64,000 bases of DNA, taken from Reticulitermes lucifugus. Its lineage: Eukaryota > Arthropoda > Insecta > Blattodea > Rhinotermitidae. A program made the position numbers and the translations under genes. The stretch is taken from assembly GCA_026260175.1 (NCBI GenBank), contig JAKCWW010000051.1, forward strand, positions 40,176 through 104,175, given 5' to 3'. Below, piece by piece: positions 46,991-57,873 of the stretch. The notes under the pieces are model-generated. The model saw nothing but the letters and a program-made list of their open reading frames with translations. It was not told the DNA's origin and did not search any database. Numbering within the stretch: position 1 is the first letter of the stretch; every line of letters begins with the position of its first letter.

Positions 46991-47759
46991 TTAATTAGAT
47001 AACAAAAGTTCGCTTCTCTCACCGTATTTAGTCTTCAAACATAACGTCTGACTGTAGCTTATAATAATGTCTTTAGAAACCTTCAGCAGAAAAGCAGCAT
47101 GCAGCGAGCTGTAGACAAACTTAACTGCCTTGTAGGCTTCATCTTCCTTTGTATTAGAGGGTCTGCAAGGAATGAAAAAATGAGCAAATTTACAGACAAT
47201 TATAATAGCGACGGTGCAGAGAACATCATTCAGTACGATTCGAAATAATCAGACCCAGCAGCCCGGATCGAGATAACCATAGCTTGAATGTTTACATAAC
47301 ATTAAGCTCTCGAAATAAGTATGTTAGATGAAGCAGGCAACTGGAAGTGGTCTACATGAATCATTTCGGAAAAAGGCGGCACTTAATCAGAAACAAATAG
47401 GCTATAACATTAGATCACCGTGATGGTCGGATATCTCCATGATGTACCACCGAACCCCCCCCCCGCAATTAAAAAATTCTACGATGTGTTTCATATTGTA
47501 CCAATTGAAACCACTCAGAACAGCGGCACTCTAAACGTTTTATGAAAGTGATTTCCAGAAAAATTTCTAGGCATGGCAAAGACGCTGGCGCGCCTGCAGA
47601 CGTATGGGTCACAATATGACTATAATGAGTGAAGTTCCTGACATTAACATATTCCCTTTTCCTTTACAGCATCAGCCATGTTATTGCCAAACATGGCAGG
47701 CCTGCGCGTCCAATCTACCTCAAAATTCAAATTTGTACCATCTGCATAATATTCCTTGC
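46991..47759. other. Stretch with no recognised element
   Basis: A C run at 47454-47464 is the only simple feature. Frames 47604-47858 and 47644-47832 are antisense to each other. Confidence 0.45.
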
Positions 47760-47965
47760 GTCTACTCTTTTCCAACAGACAACTTGAAGGACATAGGCAC
47801 AGATGGAAACATTGTGTTAAAAAAGACCTCAAAGTATGGTGGAAGGGCGTGGAATTGATTCATATGGCTCACAATAGGAACCAGGGTTATTGTGAACACG
47901 GTAATTTACCCTCGGGTTCCATGAAATATGCAAACGTTCGACAAGCAGAGCGACTATTGGCTTCT
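47760..47965 (+). pseudogene. LINE tail fragment
   Basis: GHRHRWKHCVKKDLKVWWKG and VELIHMAHNRNQGYCEHGN match the RRRW-DNIKKDL, DWIHLAQ-RNQ and VN words; the plus frame 47756-48028 covers it. Trp and Lys positions fit but Asn-Ile of the core word are lost. Confidence 0.5.
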
Positions 47966-48739
47966 GACGATGGGCTCCAATACACGGAATTAAGTTTTTC
48001 CGTTTCACTTCACACCAGATTATGCTAATTATTACATAATGTTCTCATAACACTCTGGCCTACATATTGTTTCAGAACCTCAGACCATGACGGATGTTTA
48101 TGACGAGCAGTCCGGGAGAGACGTGTAACGAAGCTTCACGGCAGCTCTTCATGTACTACGCCAGCACTTCGCCATCGGACCGAGTACAGTAAAAAGCAAC
48201 ATAAGTAGCGTCAAGACTTCGAGAGATCGACTAAATCTACGATAGTACCACCAACTTTAAAGGGATATTCTGCTGTACAAAGGTGTTAATTAACAGGAAC
48301 ACATCAGAACTTCAGTCATAGCGGTAACGTATTAACGTTACGTCACAGATAATAAGAACGGGTTGAAAGCGACTTGTTCGTATGTCAATCGATACGGAGG
48401 CGGCATTCAGTTCAACATCCGCAGGCCTGCAATTAACGTCGGGCTAAAAACTGGGTCAGCGTTCACGATCACGACTGTGATCAGTCCTGCACACGCCACG
48501 TTCAGGGATACAGCGGAACTCACAAGTTGCTCATTACAGCTGGACTACAGCACGCCCTCTTAGATGCTGGCCCCTCTGTCAACGGATTAGAGGGAACGTA
48601 ACACCGAGAAAGTTCAAACGATTACTCTTATTGCAATCATAATTACGCGTTCTCTGCATGAAGTGTACAAAATGAGCATTCAACTAGGGGGTATACGTAG
48701 GACAGTAAAAGAACCGTCTATCAAAACTCAATTTTGACA
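47966..48739. other. Stretch with no recognised element
   Basis: A palindrome-like CACGATCACGACTGTGATC lies near 48462-48481. The one frame (48363-48563) has no domain. Confidence 0.45.
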
Positions 48740-48893
48740 GTAATTTAATGTCACACGTACTACGTGTTTCGGCCTTACAAGGTCATAATCAGGTACTTGT
48801 ATTTATAAGCATACATTGAGAAAATTATATACAAAATTATATACAACACCACATGTAAGGCCGAAACATGTAGTACATCTGAAATTCAATAAC
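48740..48893. mobile_element. Foldback element with GGCCGAAAC arms
   Basis: The left arm GTACTACGTGTTTCGGCC with TTACAAGG is mirrored by ACATGTAAGGCCGAAACATG and TAGTACATCTGAAATTC. Arms are about 40 bases. The centre contains a direct repeat of AAAATTATATACA. Confidence 0.7.
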
Positions 48894-49368
48894 CGGCAAA
48901 AGAGAGTCGTGATTGACGGTCCTTTTACTCTTTCTCTACATCCTGCCACAAGGGGGTGTGTGGACCAAATTGAAACTGGGAGGTTATGTCGGTCCTTGTG
49001 GACGCTTTTATCTCCGAAAATAGAAATGGATTTTGATTCAAACTCTTATTCAGTCGACGACATCAATATCGTCTGTTAGATTTTCTGTGGGATCCTACCC
49101 GTACTCTACATGGCACTCACACCAAAATATTTGTCTCAAAAGAGTCACAGGCAACACACGACATGGCCAGCAGATTTCATTACAATCTTCTATTTGATAT
49201 AAAAAATTGTTCTACATGGCGCGTATTTAAGAAAATATAACGCAATCGTTAACACGTCCCTAAGCAACAAATACACGAGTAGGCCTACTGTACGAGTATA
49301 CTGGTAAACGTTACGCACTTTCCGCTATCATTTCTGCCACAAGAGCTCGGAAAATGGATAAGCAACAA
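48894..49368. other. Stretch with no recognised element
   Basis: The frame 48816-49079 starts inside the foldback and has no domain. Nothing else is seen. Confidence 0.45.
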
Positions 49369-49394
49369 ATTAATAATAATTATTATTATTATTC
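49369..49394. repeat. AAT/ATT palindromic simple repeat
   Basis: TAATAATAATTATTATTATT is self-complementary and lies directly against the left end of the family D copy. Confidence 0.85.
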
Positions 49395-49592
49395 AGGTCT
49401 TCTGGGTATTACGCCGTGTTGACTGGTAAATAGTTACCGACATGTCGATTGAGCATAATGCCTCCATCTTCAGAGTGAAGCAGTCCAACGCTACTCTTCT
49501 TACGCCAGTTGACCCTGAATATGCACGCATTATGCTCCTTCCAAACTTCAAAACGATTTACCGGTCGAACATGCGCAACGGCCACAGGACTT
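49395..49592. mobile_element. Foldback family D, two-arm reference copy
   Basis: The left arm AGGTCTTCTGGGTATTACGC, CGTGTTGACTGGTAAATAG, TTACCGACATGTCG, GCATAATGCCTCCATCTTCA and AGTGAAGCAGTCC is mirrored by GTTGACCCTGAATATGCACG, CATTATGCTCCTTCC, GATTTACCGGTCGAACATG and a decayed AGGACTTC end. There are no open frames beyond chance. It is the most complete copy of a family with about twelve members in this window. Confidence 0.7.
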
Positions 49593-50745
49593 CATCTTCA
49601 TCAGAAACGCCGTTAGAGTCACATATTTCGCAAGATGATAATGATGACGATTATGATTATGATAACAGAACCTAATACCTGAAATCCAAGAGGGACAACA
49701 AACACAGACGTGAGCAATAGGACATAGGCTACACAACGGTACCAAAACTGCGTAATCTGGCCCATTAATAAGCCTTCAGAGAGGCATAAGAAGTTGGCTG
49801 TTAGCCCACACATACACCCATACAGACATACACACACATATCTTTCATTACAGATACATTTTCACACGTTATGTTGGTACACCCGTCCATTCTTGTCAGC
49901 TGGTACATACCCCTGGGCAGTGATAAAGAATAACAGCAGCAATGACAGAAACCACAAGAACAATCTGTGTCCAACATAAAACACTAGACTGTTCCAATCG
50001 TGCTGTTTACTTCGAAATTACGTGCCACGTGTGTGTCGTACAATTCACACGGAAAAGACATTAACAGAAAGAAGGGTAACGTACTCCTATAACATCGACA
50101 ATTTATACAACTAGACGGCCCTATTAGTGTCGGAAGCATTTACCAATACACGGGGTCTCACAGCTACCAGAAGTGTTGTTCGTGCTGTTGTCTATCGCAC
50201 CGATTCGAGAGATAAGATTCCTGAAGGGAGCAACTGAATGTAGATGTCGCCATAAGAAATCGAATGGTTCGAGGTACTTTAATTTACAGCATTGTGGTCC
50301 AGCGTGCAACCGAATTGCCCTGCCACTGCCATAAAATGAAGCACACGATGTTAGCAAGAGCACGCAAATCAATACAACAGACGACGGTGATGCCGTCTTG
50401 AACAAAGCGCTGGACAAAGGCAACTCAGCGGAGCTCTAACTACAATCACATCGCGCTACATCTCAGTAACAAATTTTAATGCGGGCAGCATCACGATTCA
50501 CAGTGGACAGGTAACTAGCTAACACTGTAGTAGCATAACGAGAGGCTTGAACACCGCTAGTACACAATCCATCCACTGGACAACACCTTGAACTAGCTCA
50601 GTCAGTCTCCCATCCTCACTACCTCTTAATACCATCTTCACTTATCCTATCCGTCTTGGTCTTCCACCTGGATGTTACCCCACTGGCTATCCACAAAAAT
50701 TTTACATATAATCCTTGCGTCCCCAATCCTAGATTTCGCTACCCT
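49593..50745. other. Stretch with no recognised element
   Basis: A run of GATGATAATG-type bases near 49630-49660 is low-complexity. The minus frame 50124-50423 (99 codons) has a weakly hydrophobic start but no domain I can name. Confidence 0.4.
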
Positions 50746-50759
50746 AACAGTACTATTGT

Positions 50760-51009
50760 GCCGATCCCAGTGGCCGCGCGGTCTAAGGCGTGGGTCTGCG
50801 GCCGCTCGCTTACTGGGTTCGAATTCCGCCGGGGGCATGGATGTCTGTCTCTTGTAAGTGTTGTGTGTTGTCAGGTAGAGGTCCCTGCGGCGGGCTGATC
50901 CCTCGTCCAGAGGAGTCCCACCGAGTGTGGTGTGTCTAAAAGTGTGATCGTGAAGCCTCTAAAAATGAGGCGGCTTAGGCCCCCAAGAGGCTGTCGAGCC
51001 ATTGAAAAA
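50760..51009 (+). repeat. SINE-C, complete reference copy with target-site duplication
   Basis: The element begins GCCGATCCCAGTGGCCGCGC, with A box TGGCCGCGCGGTCTAAGGC, a variable-arm-like GGTCTGCGGCCGCTCGC and B box GGGTTCGAATTCCGCC. This layout is that of a class II tRNA (Leu/Ser type). The body runs through GATGTCTGTCTCTTGTAAG, CGGGCTGATCCCTCGTCCAG and CCACCGAGTGTGGTGTG to GAGCCATT and a run of A. The 14-base word AACAGTACTATTGT flanks it at 50746-50759 and 51010-51023. Length is 250 bases. Confidence 0.95.
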
Positions 51010-51023
51010 AACAGTACTATTGT

Positions 51024-51389
51024 TTTCGCAATAATGCGACTAAATATGTATGCAGTGCTCCCAGATCGTACGAAATGAAACGGGATCAACCGCCTCCCCG
51101 TGTCAGCACATTGCAAGACTTGGGACTCAGTGTCTGCTGTAGCTGCAGCCACTCCGTTGTTCACTTCAATGCGCCACAAACAAAAACAGGCCACTCCCTC
51201 GGACACAAATTCCAGGAAGAGTAACAACCTTCCTCACTTTTGCCAAATATGTTCAGATTCTAAACAACACAGTACAGTGTAGCTGGCACCACAACATGTA
51301 TCCAGTTCAAGAGATACGCGTATCATGTAAACAAGGTTGCAAATCGTGTACTCCGTGACGTAGTACACACACTTTACCAAGAAACGTAC
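51024..51389. other. Stretch with no recognised element
   Basis: The minus frame 50871-51227 begins here and ends in SINE-C, so it is not a protein. No other structure was seen. Confidence 0.5.
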
Positions 51390-51850
51390 GACCTCCACTG
51401 TGCCGATTTTTACGGAACTCACAAATGCTCAACGGCATTATGTGCACATTTCTCACACAGATTTTCACCCAAATAGGACAGTAAAAACTGGAAAGGATAA
51501 ACAGAAAGTCACTTACACCCCTGCATAAACTACGGTTTTCACTACGTTGATTTTCAAGAAATCCCAGTCACTCAGTAATTATTTGTGAGTATTCCAGGAA
51601 TGGACATTATCCACACCGGACAAAAAATATACCACGTAGAAATGTCGACAAGTTTTCATTTACGCCCCTAAGTAAAGTACAACCATCATTGCACCGATGT
51701 TCAAGAAACTCGCAAATGCTCAACAGCGTTACCTGCTGATTTCTCATGCCGATTTTCACCCAAATCCGTCGCGAAATATGGGAAGTACAAGGCATTCATT
51801 TCCGCCCTTGTATATAAGTAAAGTATGCAATTTCCACCTTTCGTTCTAAC
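51390..51850 (-). repeat. Diverged satellite-like repeats, minus orientation
   Basis: Words recur in order about every 150-330 bases: TGCCGATTTTTACGG or TGCACCGATGTTCAAG, ACTCACAAATGCTCAAC or ACTCGCAAATGCTCAAC, AGATTTTCACCCAAAT or CGATTTTCACCCAAAT, and TACGCCCCTAAGTAAAG or CCGCCCTTGTATATAAG. Units are strongly diverged. Confidence 0.65.
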
Positions 51851-52199
51851 GCATATATATTGTCCAGCTGAAGGCGCAAGCCACTCAAAAAAACCTACAA
51901 ACACGCTCATAACTGCATTGCTCTATAGCAACCGATGACGCCGTCCGTAGAGCGGACGACATCAATTGTGGCACAGTGATCGATGACGGCCCCCGTTCCA
52001 CTGTACCCAGTTCCGCGTTAAAAATTATCTGCAGTAGGCTCTGTCTTTGCAGTGGCGCTAATAATGTGATGCGCCTGACATGCTGCTGCTTGATACCATG
52101 CGCATAATTCAACGATTTGTAATCCAAACTTAGACGTTCGTTACGAAGTAAAAAAAAAGGCAAGCCTGTGGAAAGAACACGCACATCTGTTCGTCCGTC

Positions 52200-52497
52200 T
52201 GTGACCTAGTAACAAGGACTACACCGTCTGTCCGTTTCTCATAAAATTTGGTGTAATATTTTTTTAAAGGAGTCTCGTGAAAATCGGCAAAGCGAGAGCC
52301 ATACTTTAAGAGCGTAAATAAACCTTGTCCGCATACATAGGCCTACCTCATCTGATTTTGAAGCTATTCGGTACAGGAGATGTTGCCAAAAGCTTGCTGA
52401 GCGATTGTGTGTTTCGTGAAACCGATGAATTCAAAGCCATACTTTACATTGGGGCGTAGATGGATTTCTATCCGCACTACCCACATTTATTGTCCGC
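52200..52497 (+). repeat. Diverged satellite-like repeats, plus orientation
   Basis: GTCTCGTGAAAATCGGC with CCATACTTTAAGAGCG (about 52271-52317) and GTTTCGTGAAACCGATG with CCATACTTTACATTGGGG (about 52411-52456) are the reverse complements of the words in 51390-51850, in the same relative order. Confidence 0.6.
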
Positions 52498-52513
52498 AGA
52501 TCTTCATATAATG

Positions 52514-52817
52514 TGGGCCGGGATGGCGTACTCGGTATAGCGACTCGCTACGAGCTGGACGGTCCGGGGATCGAATCCCGGTGGGGGCGAGATTNNNNNN
52601 NNNNNNNNNNNNNNNNNNNNNNNNNNNNNNNNNNNNNNNNNNNNCCTACCCAGCCTCCTGTACAATGGGTACCGGGTCATTCCCGGGGGTAAAGCGGTCG
52701 GGGCGTGACGTTGACCACCCACCCCCATCTAGCGCCAAGGTTAAAGAAAGAGTAAAGCTATACCTCTACTCCCCTTCAGGGCCTTCATGGCCTGTTCTAG
52801 GGTAAACTTTACCTTTT
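52514..52817 (+). repeat. SINE-B, complete, with 16-bp target-site duplication
   Basis: The head TGGGCCGGGATGGCGTACTC has an A-box-like GCGTACTCGGTATAGCG and B box GGGGATCGAATCCCGGTGGG. After the gap come CCCAGCCTCCTGTACAATGG, GGGGTAAAGCGGTCGGGG and GGGCCTTCATGGCC, ending in a short run of T. The word AGATCTTCATATAATG stands exactly at both edges (52498-52513 and 52818-52833). A duplication of this length with no mismatch implies a fairly recent insertion. Confidence 0.95.
52595..52644. other. Assembly gap (50 N)
   Basis: Unknown bases within SINE-B. In the copy at 17903-18185 about 30 bases fill this place. Confidence 0.99.
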
Positions 52818-52833
52818 AGATCTTCATATAATG

Positions 52834-52920
52834 CTGCCAAACATTTGTGAGTTTCGCGCAAATCGGCGCAGGGAAGGTCGTACTTTTCTCACGGGCGTAA
52901 ATGGCAATGCATTCGCGCGT
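52834..52920 (+). repeat. Satellite-like repeat continued after SINE-B
   Basis: CATTTGTGAGTTTCGCGC, AAATCGGCGCAGGGAAGG and CACGGGCGTAAATGGC resume the plus-orientation repeat, so SINE-B entered an existing unit. Confidence 0.6.
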
Positions 52921-54264
52921 GTAAGGTGAACCGTATTTAGTAAATTGTAAAACATGTACACTACATCACGGAATAAGCCTTTCGAAATCTTACTCTATTC
53001 ACAGCATGTAAAAAACAGCGACTTCGTGGAAGAACGACAGTTCAGTATGGCGGTATGTGTTTGCGCCAGAGGAAGGATTACGAATGAATGGAAAGATAAA
53101 AAAAAACCGGCGGACGAGCGTTCTTGATACCGTAACACGCCGAACGCGACTTACATTATAACCGGTAAGAGCCATGTCTCATGACTCATGCCTTATCACT
53201 TCGAATACAGGCCGCTTTTGAGATGAATAATGTAAAGTGGATACTGTTACTGTAAAACCACGCTTCATGGAACTGATTAGTCGTAAATTGGATCTGAAGG
53301 CAGCCCAGATATAAGCATGCTACAGCGCTGCACAAGGAACAAGACAGCGGAGAAGTCACATGAAAGCGAAGAAGAGCGGAGGATAGTTGCGAAACAGGTG
53401 GACAAGCAACAGATGATGGTAAGGAGCGGAGATGGAAAAGAAGAGGCAGGGTTGGTGTAAGAAATACCTGGACCCATTGCAAAAATAAATTTGGGGGTCC
53501 TACCTACAAGCAATTCTGAACTAGCAATGTAAATGTGAATGAAAATTATGAAGCAGTACTAATACATGGCAGATGTGACACACTACACGCAGAATAAACA
53601 AAACACATTCAATATAATTCCTTCCACGGCGTTCCCTTTACAATGACAAAATAATAAATTAATTTTAAGATTGTCTTGCATATGAATACATACTTAGATT
53701 AGTAATTTATACAAACATCTGTCGTAATTTTTAAACAACTGGTGCCAAATCAAATTTAACAATATAAAAACAAATCTTTCTCGTCTTACTGCAGTTGGCG
53801 AAATAGTGACACAATTTCCAGTACACTTGTGCATATGTACACGTGTGACTTAACAGACAACTCGGATTACGAGTACCTGAACATTAGTTTATATTTACTA
53901 TGTAAAACTATACACACAGAATAACTGTGACACAACATGTGAAATACAGCCAGGCTTTTCAGACGCCATATGAATCCCACATTAAAGTCAATGTGCCCAT
54001 ATCGGAATACACAACAAGAAGTCAACAATCCGAGGAACTTGGCACATCTGAGAAACTAAACCAAGGTTACTTAGGCCACAATCTTAACCCAAATTCAGCA
54101 GTTTCACGACAGGAAGCAGCAGAATGACGGAAAAAATTACATACTGATGACCTTCAAGAATAGGTACGCCAACTCATCACCAAATATTATTGGGGCGATC
54201 AAAGATAGGATGATACAGCCAAACATGCAGGACGTAGGCGATGGGACAAGTAATAATTCGCACG
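52921..54264. other. Stretch with no recognised element
   Basis: Overlapping minus frames (53186-53482 and 53277-53513) cover a purine-rich plus-strand tract. The plus frame 53927-54127 is Gln/Ser-rich and has no domain. Confidence 0.4.
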
Positions 54265-54350
54265 TAATATTAATCGGAAAACCTGGGACAAAGAAGCCGA
54301 AATATAGATGGGGAGGATATTACACGAGACCTACGACAAATCTTATGTGA
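54265..54350 (+). pseudogene. LINE tail fragment, proximal part
   Basis: IGKPGTKKPKYRWGGYYTR fits VGKPEGKRPLGRPRRRW followed by a decayed EDNI-KDLR. It ends in a stop about 25 bases before a family D arm. Confidence 0.4.
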
Positions 54351-54378
54351 CAGCATCCGACTGTATTTACGCGATTAA

Positions 54379-54472
54379 AGTCTTCTGGGAAGTTTCACCG
54401 TGTCGAATGATAAAATTACTGACTTTTCGGAGAAGCATAGTGCCTCCATTTTAACGGTCAAGAAGTCTACTT
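54379..54472. repeat. Foldback family D, left arm
   Basis: AGTCTTCTGGGAAGTTTCAC, CGTGTCGAATGATAAAATTA, GACTTTTCGGAGAAGCATAG and TGCCTCCATTTTAACGGTCA are in left-arm order. No right arm follows. Confidence 0.7.
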
Positions 54473-55346
54473 TTGAACTGCTTCCATAAATGGTATGAAC
54501 GTTCTTGACTAGCTAATCGCATATCTGCTCCTGAAGCTCCGTGGAATAAATTATTCACAGAGTTCAACAAAAAAAAACCTTCACGCTTACAGCCCCCACG
54601 TTTAACATAAACCTATGGTAGAAAGACATCGATCTACGCGTTTCCCAAGACTACAGCGACAGTGCAAATCGAGGTACGCCGGTATTTAAATCGATCGTGA
54701 AAAAAGGAAAGTATTTTTCGCAATTTTATCACCAATTCACTTCAAAATGTTTCTTGTATAAGAATCTCAGCTGCATTTAAGTATGGGCAGAAGCTGGCAC
54801 TCCTTGGTGCGGCCGCGGCACTACAGCAACATTCTCCTGTTCATTAGCTTTGATTTAGCGGTTCCTTTCTCGAATTAGGCCGAAAAGCACCCTGAATAAT
54901 ACAAAAAATATTAGCTAATATCATTATAACTGCTTTTGTGTAACAGCCCGCAATGCTGAAGTTAATGACGCGGGCGGATGCACAAAGTTGATTCAAAGTA
55001 GTGGGGAACATCCTGTAACGCATCGATATGCAACACACAGATGAGAATCTTGCAGCATACACTGCAGGAAACTTGTTACGGTTAGTAATAATCCCCTTAC
55101 ACTCCACGGGGAATACGAAGTCACGTTCTCCAAGCGACACACTATGAAATAGATCCACGTAATTTCAACTTATTTTGTACAATCTTTTTTTATGTCTCAT
55201 GTGAATCCTTTCCAGTGTCCATATAGAGAATTCAGAAAGGGATCCAAAGCAACGTGCAACATATACCAACCAACCAACCAACAAGACGGCAGTACATCAG
55301 AACCGAAGGTTTAACAATGCAAATATCATACCCAGGTCCTGAACAT
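54473..55346. other. Stretch with one CCAA tract
   Basis: A CCAA tract lies at 55265-55283. The minus frame 54844-55158 (104 codons) has no recognisable domain. Confidence 0.45.
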
Positions 55347-55523
55347 AACTAATTACATAATTATCCTTCATATCCTATTCATTTATTTGTGCTTCATTTA
55401 ACGATGCTGTAAGCAGCTCAATACTTTATAATGAACTAATTGCATAATTATCCTTCATATTCTGTTTATTTATTTATGCTTCATTTAACGATGCTCTAAG
55501 CAGCTCAAGACTACTTTATAATG
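55347..55523. repeat. Two-copy tandem duplication of about 88 bp
   Basis: AACTAATTACATAATTATCC to TTTATAATG (55347-55433) is repeated head-to-tail at 55434-55523 with a few substitutions and a 3-base insertion. It contains TGCTTCATTTAACGATGCT, a word I remember from dispersed insect repeats, without a search. Confidence 0.9.
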
Positions 55524-57670
55524 AACGGCATAGCGAAAGTATGTAGAATGACGATACCCTGGCCTAAGATATTATTCTTTACATCGCGTACGTGAACATG
55601 GCAAATCTCATGACATATTCCGGCAAATGCAGGCTTTCTTTGTGATAAGGCTACCGTTCTCAGTGACATAAAAGAAGCACCTGTATACAACACTACCCCG
55701 ACATTTGACTGGAGTGACTGAGAACCACCTGTCAGGATGACTGAGCCCCAGGCCTGGATATGAACCACAGACCCACCAAATACAAAACTTTAGAAGAAAC
55801 CACTTGACTCTGAAGTCCGCTCTCTTCTTGTTCATCTGATACTTGCTCAGCTGTTCTGAGCTCATGAATACGAAGGTGTGACGACTTAATATCAGTTTCC
55901 TCTCGCTCGCTGTTTGCTCGGTCCAAACAGGCTCGGCACCGACTCAACTGGGTCCACTAGACGCAGCCTGCGTGCTCCACAGACGTTGCGAACAGCTCGC
56001 TATAATGGACCTCGCCATCTTCACACCCGAAGACGGAAAGAGATCCGGTTAGGAATCGATGTATTTACTTTCTCATACCTTGACACATTTTTGTACACTT
56101 TGAACACTAGGCGATGGACAAAGTTCTAAAAATATGAAGTCCTGGAAGTGAAATTATAGTCTGCACAATTAATCTCAGGTTTCAGGCAAGCTGAAATACG
56201 AGAATTAAAATAAAGTGCCAAAGTAAGAAAAGGATTGATTTAACTAGGGGCTGCCACACACAAAATCATGAACACCTGATTAAGAACAATATCTGGAAGA
56301 CTACGAAAGAAATACAGATATTTCAGTAAGTAACATTACGTCTCTGCATGCGGCAGCCAGCAGGAGCTCCCGAGGATGATGGATGCTCTTACTGATATGA
56401 TGGGCAGCCGACAGCAGTGACCCAGAAACGAATCGTGATATACCACTCGAATCGTCCAGACTAGCACTTATCAACACCGCCGCGAAACGACGCAAGGTAT
56501 TGCAGTAGACAAAAATACCGTAAAAATGGCAATATGTACTGCATACGCCACCCGGACGAGTTCTGAAGTTTATTATATTACCGTCAGGGGTGACAAACTA
56601 CGGCATGCGAGAAATTTTTCTGCGGACCAGGAGGTGTTATAAAAATGTTACCAAGAAGAGATTAAACTTTTATAATTTTTAAGTTTCCCCACAAGACGGA
56701 AGAAGCATCGAGACTTACTGCAGGTATACATTTTGCCGATATAAACACTATTCGCTTTCTTGTCTGAAGGACAGTAGGCCTATATGCACTCGTATATACG
56801 TACAGTCGTAATCACTATTTTCGGCATTTCGGTGTCAGTGATATTCAAAAGCACGCGAATATTTATAAGATATGTGGAAATTGTCAAACATTCCGACTGG
56901 GGGGGGGTATTTTTTTTGTCCCTTAAACACAGGCCGAAAACGGACGGCATCTAACACAAACACAGACCTTCAAAGTCCTTCCCTTTCACTACTGAGCAGG
57001 TTAAACTGATATTCCAGTTCCCTGCGCCTTTAGTGATAAAAAGGTATTGCCTAGTCTTGTGTCAGTGATCATTACTGGAATCAGTTTGCTTTGCTCGGCA
57101 CTTTGCTGTTTAGAGCAGTAGGACAGGTAGAGGCGTACTAAACTGACAGCGTTGGGCTCTCAGTCGTTGGCACTTACGACGGCCAGTACAGCAGTCAGCG
57201 TACGTTCAATAGCACAGAGTCGATCGTGAATGTGATTTGCGATTGTGCAGTTTCTGTATTACGCCCTTCAACATGAGATGTCACTTAGTTTCGAAACATG
57301 AAGAATATTGATCAAATTTATCTTCTGATGCAATGGCAAAAAAACTAAGGTATTTGTGTCGAACCTGAAAAACAACAAAGTGTACTTACGAGTACACTGC
57401 AGAAGAGTGTGTACGCAGCGGGGAAAAAAGTATTGAAAGAAAGCGGTCAGACGCTTCTGAAGTATTATCGCAACGTTTGCAAGGACGACCGAAACACCAC
57501 GAGAAAAGAGGCTGTAGCCTCCGGGTGCAAATTCGTTTGTTGGATTTCGAGAATACAAAACATGAGTGCTAACCAGTACATCGCGAGTTGGACACGTCAA
57601 CTGTACAAAACAAACAGTTTTCTAGTAAGATATAATTTTAGTGAAACGGAAACTTGTATTTCAGGGCGAC
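55524..57670. other. Stretch with no firm element
   Basis: Three overlapping minus frames (55511-55947) begin next to the tandem duplication and may belong to a repeat. A G run followed by a T run stands at 56899-56919. Antisense frames 57268-57693 overlap; none has a domain. Confidence 0.4.
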
Positions 57671-57722
57671 AGTGGTCGTCTTTTGGATTTTAACGCCATG
57701 TGAACACCAAAAGACGACCACT
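57671..57722. repeat. Perfect 16-bp hairpin
   Basis: AGTGGTCGTCTTTTGG (57671-57686) and its exact reverse complement (57707-57722) enclose a 20-base loop. Complementarity stops abruptly outside the arms. Confidence 0.9.
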
Positions 57723-57838
57723 ACTTGAATAAGTGTATCAAGTGACTGAAATCGTCGGAGACAGTCTAGTTAGTAATGGGTATATGTTATTTGACACTAC
57801 ATCACTTCGTTTTACAATATAATATGAAGAGCCAGTGC

Positions 57839-57841
57839 ATG

Positions 57842-57873
<32 letters not shown>
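57839..57873. repeat. ATGT tetranucleotide microsatellite
   Basis: About seven ATGT units are read directly, preceded by a short ATAT. Confidence 0.9.

Noticed and set aside
50803-50835. Candidate working Leu/Ser tRNA gene
   Set aside because: The B box carries GAATTCC instead of GAATCCC and the sequence continues into a SINE body with target duplication, so it is a SINE head and not a tRNA gene.
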